DNA from: Riptortus pedestris | Taxonomy: Eukaryota > Arthropoda > Insecta > Hemiptera > Alydidae | Length of the DNA stretch: 64,000 nt | Direction: 5' to 3' | Assembly (NCBI GenBank): GCA_019009955.1 | Contig: CM032233.1 | Coordinates: 19,392,501-19,456,500, forward strand | Part shown: one piece after another, positions 25,500-38,422 of the stretch | Layout of the letters: every line of letters starts with the position of its first letter | Numbering within the stretch: position 1 is the first letter of the stretch | Notes under the pieces: generated by a model | What the model was told of the DNA's origin: nothing | Seen by the model: the letters and a program-made list of their open reading frames with translations, nothing else | The model's database searches: none | Program-made: the position numbers and the translations under genes

Positions 25500-27690
25500 T
25501 TCATGGTTCTGTGCAAATACTGACAAAATGTATACATCAACCTCTGAACATGGATTTGACTTGAGTTCAGATGTATTTAAAACAATATCTATAATATAAT
25601 ATAATAATATACATTGCTATGAGGAAATATTAATGGAATAAATTTATTTAGAGGATTGACCACTAGTTATATACCTAATTTGAAAAACATGAGTTTATGT
25701 TAAGAACTAGATTAAAAAAAAAAAATAGACGTACATTTGATTAAATAGTTAAGGATACAATATTCATATAGAATTGAAATTCAAAATTATAGAAGAAAAC
25801 CAGATCAAATGGAATGCTATCAAGACTACATAGTGGTAGTTGCTAGGTATGCAGTCTTGTATATAAATTGTATTTCGCACTGTTTAAAATATGTCTACTC
25901 TGATTTTATGAAGAGATTCTAATCTCATTGTTTTTGTTGTTGTTGACCATGGCTATGAAGATGGAGGCAGGATCTTTTGAATGTAATCACTGGAATAATT
26001 AAATTGCTAAGAAGGAAAGTGCATTTTCTACCTTCCATTTACTAAAAATTATAATTCTATTTAAAAGTGTTTAGATATGTCTTGCACTTACTTACACTTT
26101 TTTTTAAACATTCATTGTTTTGTTGTTCTTTTTTGTCATTTACTGTGCTTAAAATTGATCTTAAGGGGGCACATAATAATTTATAATAATTAGTAAGGAA
26201 TAAAACTTTTATTTCATTCTGAATGATTCATTTTTTCATTCATTCAATAAGAAAGATTTTTTGAATGCAAAATTGTTTTTAATAAAAAGAATTTAATGTA
26301 CCAAATCAAATGGTTTTGTTCTTTTGAATTCCTTCTTTCTGACAGATATTAAATAAAATAAATTATTTTTGTTCTCTAATATTCCTGGATTTTTTTCAAG
26401 ATTTATTCATCAGATGTTTAGGAAAATAGTATTTTCAGTTTTTAATTATAAAAAAAATTAATTACTGTCAGACTATGGGTTTATATTATACATGTAATGC
26501 ACCTGATAAAAATATTTTGCAAATAATAAGTGTTACATTATTATTTTCATACATTTTTCTCACCAGGATCATTAGATGCAAAAAGAACACCACAATTGGA
26601 GACGTATAAAACACTGATGTTCTGATCATTTTGATATATGAATAAGAAAATTGAAATGTTGTAAAAAGTTTATTATTAGCTATAAAAATACTTTAACAAT
26701 ACATACAAAGAACAATTTACTGATGACAGCTTTGACAAAAAAATATTCCAGTAATTCTTTTACTTGAATCATATAAGGCTGGTAGATAATAATAAGTTCT
26801 GGATGAATGAAATATAAGAAGTTTTTAAGTTATGTTTGAGTTAATTATAAAATATTCTTAATTTCCTGAGGAGCAAGTAGATAAACAGAATTGTGTTTTT
26901 CAGGAGAATAATATGGGGTTGTTTTTCTGTTCAAAACTTGTTATTCATTTGAACACAAAAGTAAAAATAACAGTAAATAATAATAAAAACAGAAAACAAA
27001 ATCAAACCCAAAAGTCACCAAAAAAACGATAACGGAAACAAATCTTTTCCTTCCAAAATTACTGTATTTTAATTTGTCATACAACACACAAAATGAGTAT
27101 TAATTGATGGTAGTTTAACAAAAATACCTAACTGAAGAATGGACTGAACTTTGACACATTACAATATTCTTCTTGTCTATTCTTAATGGTAAGGAAGAGA
27201 ATTGAGGCAAAAGCTTATGATTTAACAATATCATCAATAAACATCATTTGAAAAGTTATTCTTTCTAAATAAATAAAAATATTAAAGTTGAATGAAGCAC
27301 AATGAATTATTCATTTAATAAAAACCACCTTTATGCCTGAATAACTGTAAAAATAAATGAACTATTATTCAATAACAATTTATTCGAATGATTATTGAGT
27401 AAGAATGTCATTGAATAATGATGCCCTATACTGATTCATACTGTATTCTGATATATTTTTTCATATCAGCCAGCTTGAGTCTGAAATATCTCAAAAAGAA
27501 CATCCTTAAAGAGTTACAAATTTTCAAAAAATACTAATGAGGCAAACATATCTTATTAGAAGGTTTTCCTAGGTTAAAGTTACAAAGTTATAGCATTTTT
27601 CTTAATAGAGTTAAATTTGTACATTTTGCAGTGTACTTCACCGTAATATATAGGTACAGGATCATAAGGCCTTACTATACTTTTACTGGC
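25500..27690. other. Intron sequence without recognised features
   Basis: AT-rich, with A and T homopolymers; nothing recognised. Confidence 0.4.
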
Positions 27691-27749
27691 GAGATTATTA
27701 TTGGATGTTTCAATATTCTCTTAATACTCTTCACTCACTACTAGGTGCT

Positions 27750-27960
27750 ACAGTTTTGAGGTTTTTCTTCCAAATTTTCTCACATTTATCCCGTTAATGA
27801 ACCATAGATATTTAATTGCAGTGTCCCAGAAGCCTTAATTCTCCCCCCCCTCCTGTTTATATACAATCATCGCCTCGTCCCTGCCTCCCTTATGCATCCT
27901 GATACACCATACAATACATTTTTGGTGGATACCTTTTGTCTAGATACATACTTTTGACAT
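27750..27960 (-). pseudogene. LINE C-terminal fragment, downstream part
   Basis: This is the minus-strand continuation of the LINE remnant at 29255-29480, now separated from it by the inserted 0.66 kb repeat. Fragments of a PKK...GRGD...K-like basic tail are visible but heavily broken. The join is supported mainly by the 17-bp duplication ATACATACTTTTGACAT at 27944-27960 and 29255-29271, which marks the insertion point. Confidence 0.4.
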
Positions 27961-28148
27961 GGATAGGATTACAATTATAGGGCAAATATTTATTAGCAAA
28001 ATGGCTTACTCAACAATTTTTTATTTAACCTATCACAATAGAGTTATTATAATTTTACATTGTATCCCTTTCCTAAACCCCTGCTCCAGTTTCTACCATA
28101 AACAAATTTAATCTTTTATTTACGTGAAACATTAAAATATCTGAAAAG

Positions 28149-28878
<730 letters not shown>

Positions 28879-29254
28879 TATATATATATATATATATATA
28901 TAAGTTACACTAAGCTGGGGGGCCCTATAGGGATTCCGCTAATATTTTTGGACAGTGCAATAGATTCAAATAGAATTATTTACAAGTATGAAAATACAGA
29001 AAATGGTACTAAAGTTTTGTTTGTCCTGGAAGTTGTATTGGTGGAATTGTTTGTTAATCTGTCCTGTTCTGAAAAAATCAATTATTGTTCACTCTGTTAT
29101 TATACCTATATATCTTTCAAACCGATATCTGTACTACTATGAATTCAGAGAAATTTGAAATTTTTGTGGCTTTGTTGAAAATAAGGATATACTAGAGCAG
29201 CGGCTGCATAATAAATTTGTGGGATTTCAACAGGGGCAACACCCAAATACTTAC

Positions 29255-29480
29255 ATACATACTTTTGACATTCCCTAATCTCTTCAAACTACCTTTTCTA
29301 TTTCACAAAGGGCATCAAAATTATCATATTTTCACAACTCATTAGGTCTGATTCTTCACCTGTTCTCCTCAATAATAGTGCCAAAAACCCTTCTCAGGGC
29401 CCTTCTTTCATTGGCCTTCAAGACATCCATGCCTCCCATGTTGGTAAGAGTGTACATTTCACCACCAAACATTACTATTG
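29255..29480 (-). pseudogene. LINE C-terminal fragment, upstream part
   Basis: The minus strand reads VMFGGEMYTLTNMGGMDVLK, then ANERRALRRVFGTIIEENR and RIRPNEL, with stops after. This matches the Y-G-x-E-x-W-x-(L/V)-T...ER-x-x-LR-x-(I/V)-FGP...E-(N/D)-x-x-WRIR-x-N-x-EL segment just after the reverse transcriptase in non-LTR elements. The downstream part lies at 27750-27960, beyond the inserted repeat. Confidence 0.65.
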
Positions 29481-29780
29481 TCTAGATGGGTGTTTTATGT
29501 TTCACTTATAATTATAATTTTAGTTAAATTTGAAATGCTAAAGTTCTATGAAATTTTATTACAATTTGTATATAAGTTATCTATTTCTCTCTAACATGAA
29601 GCCTATGTAAACAGAACTTGGAATTTATGTTGGACGTAAGATGTTTGGAGGATCAAAATTAAAAATTGCATGAGTAGGAGCAGGAGTTAACTAAAGTTGA
29701 AAACAAAAATCTATAAAGAACTTGGATAATATTGAATTAGAGATATAGGTGTGGATCAACAAGTTTGGCACATTACTTTA

Positions 29781-30815
29781 TTAACCCTAGAACGGTAGTG
29801 ATATTATTTCCCACTTAATGGTATTGATACGTAAATTTTACGTGTGCAACTGGTAATTGGTGAAATTATTCAAAATTTGTTAATGTTTGGGACTATTTTT
29901 TTATTTTATTAAAAGATACACTTTTCTTTAACTTATATCTACGTTAATATATAATAATGTGCACGGCATTCCTTTCAGGCGCTTTGTTCGAAACACATTC
30001 CGGAGGTTGTGTGCTCCATTCATATCCATTCTTACCAAGCACAACCCCACCTTCTACATTTATTGTAACTGATCTGTCAATATTGTGCGGTTGAGAGGTT
30101 TTAGGTTTTTTTGTTTCTCTGTGTTTCTTCTCTTTCTTCAATAGCCTTGATGTTTTCTAAAATTTTCTCAGTCTCATCGCTATCTAGCCCACTCTGTGTT
30201 GCAATCATTTTCGAAGGCTCAACTTCATCACTTGGAGAATACTCCAGATAATCATCGTTGTCGTATCCATATCCATCTATTTCATAATTGTCATTTTACT
30301 CATCTGACCCATCGGAGAGTTCTTTCAACAAATTTCTGATTTCTTCGTCCGTTGAATATTTTTTCTCCATTTTTCAGAAACTATAAACAGATTATTATTA
30401 TTATTTATATTCTTTCTATACATCTTTGTCTTTTTTATATTAAAAAATAAAAGTTAAAAACATTAACAGAAAATAAATTTGATTATAAAAATAAATTGGA
30501 AGAAAATAAATTGAGAATAATATTAACTAAGTTATAGCATAAAAACCGGTTATTAGTAGTGATACATAAATTTTACGTGCCAAAAAGTTGCGGTTAATAG
30601 TATTGATACGTAAATATTACGTGTCGTTTTTATTTCAAAAAATACTATTGGATGAGTGGGAAGGTTCACTTAGCTGAACTTGGCGGAGGTGAAGCCGAAC
30701 TATCTGGAGGGCTCATAGCTGAGGGGTGGGGGTGGTGGGGTCGTTAATGACCCTTTGATAACAGTTCAAGCCAGATCATACGTAATTTTTACGTTCAATA
30801 CCATTCTAGGGTTAA
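29781..30815 (-). mobile_element. piggyBac element, internally deleted
   Basis: TTAA at 29781-29784 and 30812-30815 flank 1027 bp with imperfect inverted termini: CCCTAGAACGGTAGTG on the left against CCCTAGAATGGTATTG read inward on the right (14 of 16). The start CCCTAGAA is the same as that of the founding piggyBac element. The subterminal regions carry repeated near-palindromes of the type TACGTAAA-TTTACGT, at about 29829, 30563, 30608 and 30779. Only the 5' part of a transposase gene remains. Confidence 0.85.
29944..30370 (-). pseudogene. piggyBac transposase N-terminal fragment
   Basis: From an ATG at 30370 the minus strand reads MEKKYSTDEEIRNLLKELSD, an acidic N-terminus of the type seen in piggyBac transposases. 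It is interrupted by TAA after about 25 codons, resumes with YLEYSPSDEVEPSKM, and shifts frame near 30135. It then ends with KNGYEWSTQPPECV and a RNAVHIII stretch, matching the N-G-(Y/F)-x-W-(S/T)-x-x-P-P...R-x-x-(N/H) motif just before the DDE domain. The catalytic domain is missing. Confidence 0.75.
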
Positions 30816-31570
30816 TACTTTTTATTAAATAATACTTTTTGATCAGATGCATCATAACATGATGCAATCACGATGAGATTTACATAATTTTGTATTTTAC
30901 TTATTTTCTAAACACCCACTCCTCCTGGTATAATTTTGATTATTAGTGAACATAACCTTTAGATATAAATGAAATATCAAGGATGGTATCAGTCAAACAA
31001 AATTGTGGCCCTAGATTATAGAAAGTTTATTGACATCATCTCATTTTAAATTTAACATTGGATCTCACATATGAAGACATACATGTTATTTAAGCTTGGA
31101 AAAAGACTTTTTTTGATATATTGGGTTACTGATAATGTGAGATAAGCAGGAGTGGAGATTCACTTAAGAAAAATACAAATAACTCTGCTACTTTTTGATT
31201 TAGAGAACAAATATATATATGGGTAAACTATTTAAATTTGAACAAGATTGGTTACATAACATTTGATCAAAAAATAACAATAGAGATATTTAAAATTTTC
31301 AATTTTACTCTCTCTTTAAGTTCCTCTCCTGCTGGTTTGATTTTAGTCATTAATGTTTAAATATAGAGTTTAGTAAAGACCAAACCAAAATTACAACAGA
31401 TTCTTCAAATATCAATCAACAATACTTTGGAGATGAAGAAAATGAGTTTCATATTTGTCACCTCCAAGGTAGGATTGAGCACATTTGATGAATCTGTTCA
31501 TAAACGGTGTCATGTGCACTATATCAAAGTTGATTTCCCTTAAAGGAATCTACTATAATATCATCAGTCA

Positions 31571-32667
31571 GCAACTAGTAATTACTCAGGGTTCATATTT
31601 GAAGGGCTTGGCACCACACATGTAATGAATGCTCCATAAAATTTGAAATATTTAAAATCTGTACTGAATATAGCTGATTTAATTTAAATTGAAATACCTG
31701 GAATTTAACAAAAAAAATTAATAAAAAAGAAAAGTTGTCTAGTACTCCCTTGAATTACAGAGGTTTCTGCCACTTTTGAGATATTCAAAATGAGGTTACT
31801 TTTTTAAAAGAAAGTAGAAATTTAAAATATAAAAAGAACAGCATCTGAAAATTAATGGATCTCCTTTTCAGTTATCTGCATACAATTTTAGTTATTGTGA
31901 AAACAATAAAAATAAATAAACTGTTAGGACTTTTTAAAATGCGGTTGGAAGATTTTAACTGAAAAACAAGAGAATTAGACAAAAAAAAACAAAAAAACTT
32001 GATTTTTGATAGAATATGTCTTGGGCGCCCCCCCCCCCCCCCCGCCTCCTCGTATAACATGATTTCAGTTATCTTAGTTACCAAAATAATCAATCAAAAT
32101 ATTTCCATTATCTCAATTAATTTACAAATTAAATAGATTTATTAATTTTAATGAACAACATTTAAAACTGGAATATAAACAAAGAGGTCTAAAGGAGAAA
32201 ATGTTCTCCAAGACAAATTCATAAGAATTAAAAATTTAATAGTTCAATTTCAAAATAAATTCAATCTCAATTATAATATCATTGAGTAAACTCTTAAATT
32301 ATAATATTAAATATTTTTCTACATGTGGCAGATGTGTTGAATTTAATTTCTTTCAATGTTGTACGTTATTGAAATTATTTTCCCCCTGATGAAACATGAT
32401 CAAAAATTTCAAAGACTCATTCTCTTCAATATTTCACTATTGTATAATAAAATGTTCTGCCCTTGCTTTAATTATATTTAGGCATGTTCCATATATCATG
32501 TCGCTTCATGGTTCATTGTATACATTTTGGGATATCTGTCTAAGCCAAAATTATTTATATCATGTTACTGTACATTGAGCATGGATCCACTACACCTAAA
32601 AATTTTGTTTAATGTCAATATTCCCTTCTTTACTTTTTAGTTCCTCCTGTTTTTTTACTAGTTTTCT
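31571..32667. other. Intron sequence with a poly-C run
   Basis: AT-rich. A run of 16 C lies near 32028-32043, read as poly-Gly in the opposite strand frame. No gene recognised. Confidence 0.4.
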
Positions 32668-32869
32668 TTAACACCTTCACTGCGGAGCCTCGCAGCATAT
32701 GCGAGGTCCGGAGTCACTCCCTGGTGCGGGCCTCGCATACGTTGCCCCTGAAGGTTGGAGTGGGGAGAACCTCCGCACTCACAAGCATTCAGTAGTGTTC
32801 TGACCACCGTCTGGCCAAGTCGTTTGCAGTTTCAAAAATTTTTGGGGTTATTATTTTTTATGGGCCAAC

Positions 32870-33668
32870 TTGTCTCTCCATCAGAGGCTCATTCATTATT
32901 GGAGGTCCATATTCCCCTATAGTACCCCTGCTTTCCCTTCAATGATGTCACGAGACACGTTTCTCCGTATACTGAGAAGCCTGCACTTCGTCACAGAACC
33001 ACAAGACCCGAACGTTGAGCATGATCCGCTGTATAAAATTCGGCCTCTGTTAAATTTTTTTGTTGAGAGCATGAAAGAGATATACTACCCCTTTCAAAGA
33101 ATTAAGTTTGGACGAGTCAATGATGCTTTGGAGGGGTAGGCTATTCTTTCGCCAGTATATCGCTAATAAGTGCCACAAATATGGAATAAAGATTTATATG
33201 TTGACTCAACCTGACAGTCTTGTGCTGAAGACGTTAGTCTACTCTGGGCCAAGGGATCCACAAGTTGGAGGGAAAGGACACTCGTATAAAGTTGTCAGAC
33301 ATTTGGTTGATTACTATCTCGGCCACGGCCATGCCATTTACGCTGACAACTTTTATACGTCTGTCCCCATGGCCCACGAGCTTCTGGATCAGGGTACCTA
33401 TCTTACTGGTACTCTGAGAAAGATTCGGAAGGGCAACCTAGCTGATATAGTGGGGGCTAAGCTCAAAAAAGGAGAGATAAAAGAGAAATTTACTGTTAAG
33501 GGTGTGTCCGTTTTCAAATGGCGCCACAAACGAGATGTCATTATTATTTCATCGGAGTTTGATGCCCAGATAAAGGCGGTCACGAGCAGGGGGAAGACCG
33601 TCGAGAAGCCCGAGGCAATTATTAATTATAATAAATATATGGGGGATATTGACAGGTCCGATTTATGA
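32870..33668 (+). pseudogene. piggyBac (DDE_Tnp_1_7) transposase, central part
   Basis: Two overlapping frames together cover the piggyBac catalytic region. Frame one (32870-33139) has the MMSRDTFLRILRSLHF block and DPLYKIRPLL. Frame two (33108-33668) continues with DESMMLWRGRLFFRQY, HKYGIKIYML, YADNFYTSVP, and ends in NYNKYMGDIDRSDL before a stop. A one-nucleotide loss or equivalent shift near 33105 separates them. The three aspartates that form the piggyBac catalytic triad (in DESMM, ADNF and the GDID block) are all still readable. The N-terminus and the part after the third Asp, including the Cys-rich tail, are missing. It resembles PGBD4-type elements. Confidence 0.88.
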
Positions 33669-33848
33669 TTTCATAACCAATTACGAAATAAAGAAATTTC
33701 CCATTACTAAACGAAAGTTTCTGTTCAGGTGGTGTATTTTCAGCTATATAAGTTCATTTTGGATCAATATGATTTTCATATAGATCTATTCCATTATTAT
33801 GTTTACTTTATATGCATTTGTAACCTAATAATCGTATTTCTTCCTCCC

Positions 33849-33972
33849 TATGCAACGTATGGAATGTCCGCACACGACAGTGCACTAGGTAGGGAAATAC
33901 ACACAAAATGTTCTGTCTTGAGGGTTTGCCTACCTAATTCACTGCCGTGTGCGGACCTCGCATACGTTGCGA
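33849..33972. repeat. Subterminal inverted repeat of the piggyBac element
   Basis: Arms at 33849-33897 and 33925-33972 pair imperfectly over about 46 bp. Landmarks: GTCCGCACACGACAGTG on the left against CACTGCCGTGTGCGGAC on the right, and AACGTATG against CATACGTT. It may be a transposase binding platform, or a small element nested in the larger one. Confidence 0.7.
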
Positions 33973-34132
33973 GGTTAAAAAAAATACGATTATCGTTGTT
34001 AAAAATGCATAAAAATTACCACAAATAGGTTTTTACTTAGTTTGAACAACTTTAAAACAGAAAACAAAAAAAAAAAAAAATTCGTTTTTTGGAAGTGATT
34101 TTCGGTTCGGGCCTCCGCAGCGAAAGTGTTAA

Positions 34133-34915
34133 GTGTTTTAGGAATTACTGATGCTTACAGCTTACTAACATTTTAGGTACCATATGCCATATTCCTCATA
34201 TTTTTTATAAGGGTACTAAAAATTAAAACAAAATTGCTTTACCTAACATGTTTCATTATTATAAATTCTGAGGAAAGTTGAAAAAGTAAATTTCATCAAG
34301 TGATCAATAAAAGAGAAGTAGCATAAATATAAAAATGTACAGTGAATATTTTATGGGGAAAAAGGTAAATAAATTAACTTAACTTAATTAAAAGGAATAT
34401 TCTAATAAAATTTACTTTAGCCGCTGAAATTCATTTTAAATGGAAATAAACTAAATGCTTCAGGGTTTCAGACAGAAGTACGATAAACAGTACCTTTCAT
34501 TTTAATTCTTTATTGCTCTACCAGCAGTTGTGAAGGTTCACACTATTCCTGCTACGCATTATCCTGATGCATTAGGAGCATTTTTACATACAAAAATACC
34601 TAGTCACTACTATCTCTGCTAGAAAGCCACATCAAGAAGTCCTTGAATACATACTCATTTAGAGGTCATACATTTCAACAATAAAATAAATGATTTATAA
34701 AAATGTAGAAAGTAGTAATAATATTTTAAATTACACTTATCCTATAGACAAATTGACGATAAGCCTTTCACCTAAGAAAGACTACATTAAATGACTCATT
34801 TAGTTTGTAGACCCATAGAATTTCTTGAGACAATGAATTTGTCTTTTAGAGTAGTTCAACTTCTCTGAAAAAAAAAAATTCTCTCTAGTCTCTAGTTTAA
34901 ATAAATTATGGGGAT
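34133..34915. other. Intron sequence without recognised features
   Basis: AT-rich; nothing recognised. Confidence 0.4.
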
Positions 34916-34929
34916 TTCAAATTATTGTT

Positions 34930-36890
34930 TTAGATAAAGTTGGGTGTGTAAGTTGTCACATGATTTCTGTCCAGTCAACACAGTCTGTATGACATTGCGT
35001 GGCTCATGCTGATTTATAGTCTTACTCAGCACACACTGTCACTACACTTTTGTAGATATTTTTAAACAACCCAGTTATGCTTATTTGCTCAAGAAGTGCT
35101 TGTATACCGTTTTAGTGTGTTTTGGTGGTTTTCGAATAATTTAGAGATTTCTGACCAACATAAACATGATATCGTTATTTCAGAAGTTAAAATGTTGAGA
35201 GAACTTTACATCATGGAAGTTTCATGTGAATGAAATTTTGAAATGAGACAATGGATTGTTCTGACTGGAATTATAAAACTACAAAACACGTAACAATATT
35301 ACGAGATATTATCTTGACTACAAATTGGTAAGGAATATTTATACAACTTTATACAACTATCAAACCTCAAATATAGATACAAGTCAATCTGGAAGCAACA
35401 AAAACAACCTTGAAGCTGTCATAGATGTATCCATCCCAGATATTGTGCTATAAATTGTTACTCTAAAATTACAAATTTTGTTCATCATAACAAGAAGAAA
35501 AAGGATAAAGGACCTGAAGTGTTTTTGCCGTAAATGCATTCAAATACATTTATTGAGAATGAAATTGCTGGTTTACTAAATATAAAATAAATTACAGTGA
35601 ATTTGCCTCTAAATCTCAGAACAAAATATTTACAGTGACAATCAACCAAGGTAGAATGTGAGGGTAATGTACATCTACCACTTGTGGTTAATAGAGAGGT
35701 AGGCATAGCTAAAAAATATAATGAAGAATATGTTTCTGAGATTGCCGTGAATGTTCTTTTGGTCAACAAGATTATCTGAGAAGGCAAAAAAGTGGCTTTA
35801 AATAATAAAGGAAGAAAATATTGAAAACATGCGTTTGCTGTTAGATATTCTAAAAAAAATATGACATCGCAGATTAGGGCATTGGAATAGAAAAAAAAAA
35901 CATGAATATTTTAATAGGAATGGCAAATAGGATTGAAAAATTAGTGGTGAGTTATTGAGCAACTGTCTCGAGATCACAGTGCAATATCTGTGCCAGGCAA
36001 ACAATGTAACTACTATTTCTAGGATTTTTAAATAGTGGCCCAATGGAGACCATATGCATTGGTATTTATAAATACTTCACAGAATTAGTTGATTACTCTA
36101 GGGTACACCAACATTTCTATGGTCCAGGGCATGGAGCTATTTAAAGAATCTTGTGGGTAACCAATTAGTATAAGATATAAAACTGCTGAGCACTGATAAT
36201 GATAAAGAGCATGTGAATACTCGTTTCTCTGATTTTGCTTTTGAAAACTAAAGATATCATATCTCAGCTCACTAACAAAACTTATTAGCAGAGTGAGATA
36301 ACTGAAAGATTGTAGAAAAGCCCAGAGTTTACTGCAAGATTCAGGCCTGGTAAACCATATTAAGCAGAGGCTAGATCTACAGCAGATTAATTTATCCCAG
36401 AAATCGAAAACTGTAGACCATAGATATCATATTACTAGATATTGGATGTGGCATAAAAACTATAGGTAACAAAGTTTTTTAACCCTTTAATAGTGCAAAG
36501 CCACTATAGTGCCCTCTGATGGTTAAACCTTATCAAGAGATACCATAACCAGTTTATTCATGTGATGTAACTAAACTGAATATATTTGTTACTCAGTTGA
36601 ATGTATAATATTTCTTTTTGTTTTCCTTATGGTATGTTTTAATAGCACTGTTTTATTTATTTTATCTTGATGTATGATGCCTTTGCTTAACTGTGTAACA
36701 ATAATTTAAGAGTAAGTGTTAGGGATTATAAATTATTGCATTAAGCAAAGAATTTAGAAGAATGGAATTTAAGGTATTTCCCAGCTTGTACAGTGTGTCT
36801 GTGACGTGTGCCTATGCTGGTTTATAGTATTGTTCAATATTCACTGTTATTGTATATATATGAAAGAACCCAATAGTAAATAATGTTGTT
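34930..36890 (+). mobile_element. Decayed copia-like LTR retrotransposon remnant
   Basis: Two direct, diverged segments resemble LTRs: about 34975-35080 and 36790-36880. Both contain ATGCTG(A/G)TTTATAGT, a CACTGT block and AACCCA. Between them, broken + strand frames suggest the Ty1/copia protease to pre-integrase interval: VECEGNVHLPLV, EIAVNVLLVNKII, then NNKGRK, and ISMVQGME-like sequence near 36100 followed by YLKNLVGNQLV. Integrase, reverse transcriptase and RNase H are not visible. Many stops. The assignment is tentative, and the 100-codon minus-strand open frame near 35485 is a shadow of it. Confidence 0.4.
36479..36526. mobile_element. TTAA-flanked micro-MITE, copy 4 (divergent)
   Basis: TTAA at 36479-36482 and 36523-36526 enclose 40 bp. 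It shares GCAAAGCCACTATAGTG with the copies at 7527, 9124 and 23733, but its outer right arm differs (CCCTCTGATGG) and the palindrome is only partial. It could be a decayed copy, or the pair of termini from a related element after internal deletion. Confidence 0.5.
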
Positions 36891-36899
36891 TCAATAATC

Positions 36900-38422
36900 T
36901 TAACAAACACATTTTTTGAAGCCATAATCCTTCTGGCTATATACATCTCAAGTTTTCAACACCATATCCATGTGGTGATTTTGCAAACACTATATGAATA
37001 CATTTATTTTGGCACCTGGCACAACATATATCTAACCTAAGAAGGAAATCAAACAAAGCCCTATATTTAAAATTCAAAAATTGTCCTCTGTTGCAAAAAA
37101 TACTAAACTGGGAGGGGGGTGCAAGAGTCTATAAATGATTTCAGACCTTATTTTAGTTTAACCATACCACATGGTTCACTTTTCTTTTCTTTTCTTTCTC
37201 TTTTGTCTTAAAAGTGGTTCTATAACTTTTGTTGGTATAAACTTCATTATTCACCAATCGTCTAATATATTAAAAATAGTTTATCTCTATATTTTTATAT
37301 CAGACGTCACCTTTGTTGTGTGGGCCATAAAAAATAAAATAAAATAATTACTCTATCTATTCCTACAACAATTTTTTAAAAGATTCACATTAGAACATAT
37401 TTTTGGGGTTATTTATTTTAAAATAATGATAAGGACTACAATGATTAATTATAAATTTCAAAAGGTCACTCATTTCTTAAGTTAAATTATCTTTTGAAAT
37501 CCTCTGTTAGCCTTTATTCTATTAAAACAGACTAATTTTGATGTGAATGCAATGGAAATATGGAAAACAGATATGAAATTGGAATGAATAACTTGCTAAA
37601 CTGTAATAAAAACTCCTCATTAAACTTATTGAAATCATAGATTTATATTAGTTTGCATTGATTTTAAGCTATAAGAAATTACCACTAATTCCATATTAAT
37701 TTTTATTCTGGTGCATCAGCTTTAATCCAGTTTTAGCTGATCTGCAATCCAAAAAGTATATTAGGTATTCATTTATAATTTATCACCTAATTTAGTAAGG
37801 AAGGAGACATGAAGGAGACATATACAGAGCCAAACTGATATTTATTAATGAATCTTATCTTATTTTTTATGAAGGCTTGAATCTGTTTAAATTGATTTAG
37901 AAATGTTTTAAATTATTTTTTTAAACATTGAACTTGATTTGGAGAATGATTGAATTGATTTAGGGAAGGCTTAAATTTATTTGGGAAAGATGAAATTTCT
38001 TTGAGGTAAGTTGGAATAGGTTATATAGATAGGGACTACAATATTTCTTCACTCATCTATCAACACAACTATATGAAATTACACTAAGTACAAAATAATG
38101 ATATAAACTTATGCAAAATTTCATTTTACTTAGAAGAACAAAATATGAAATCTATTCAATTTAACAATGTAAAGTGGACTTCAAGTGCAACATTCCTTTC
38201 AAGAAAATTTGGTTACTGATGTTGATTTCACACTTGCACATCAATGATGCAAAATATACCTGAATGCTCCTTTTTGCTTTACACCCTTTCAGAACAATGG
38301 CAAATCTATCTCACATTTTAATGTTATTATATTTTTAACTGTTCTGTTCTTACTGGTTCAATTAGAAGCTAATATTAATAGATATTAATCTTCTTAACAA
38401 AATGTTTTAATTGTCTTGTCAG
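36900..38422. other. Intron sequence upstream of the FN3 exon
   Basis: AT-rich. It includes a small tandem duplication (AGGAGACATGA twice near 37801) and runs of T. No exon recognised. Confidence 0.4.

Larger units (their letters stand above)
29575..31570 (+). repeat. R1 interspersed repeat copies, interrupted by a piggyBac element
   Basis: R1-like sequence occurs at 29575-29784 (ATGAGTAGGAGCAGGAGTTA, compare ATGAGTAGGAGTGGGGGTTT at 9956) and 30812-31570. The latter includes GTCACCTCCAAGGTAGGATT near 31457 and the cytosine-rich/TTTTAG block near 31310. The element at 29785-30811 split it at a TTAA. No coding sequence. Confidence 0.55.
32668..34132 (+). mobile_element. piggyBac element, second family, with degenerate transposase
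   Basis: TTAA at 32668-32671 and 34129-34132 enclose 1457 bp. Terminal inverted repeats: CACCTTCACTGCGGAGCC on the left against CACTTTCGCTGCGGAGGCC on the right read inward. Subterminal repeats of the GCAACGTATGCGAGG(T/C)CCGCA type occur near 32686, 32725, 33849 and 33950 in both orientations. The interior encodes a central piggyBac transposase segment. The element is about 1 kb shorter than a typical full-length piggyBac, so both ends of the gene are deleted or eroded. Confidence 0.88.

Noticed and set aside
35485..36043. Minus-strand open frames of 100 and 81 codons
   Set aside because: Hydrophobic, composition-driven frames antisense to the tentative copia remnant; no similarity recognised.
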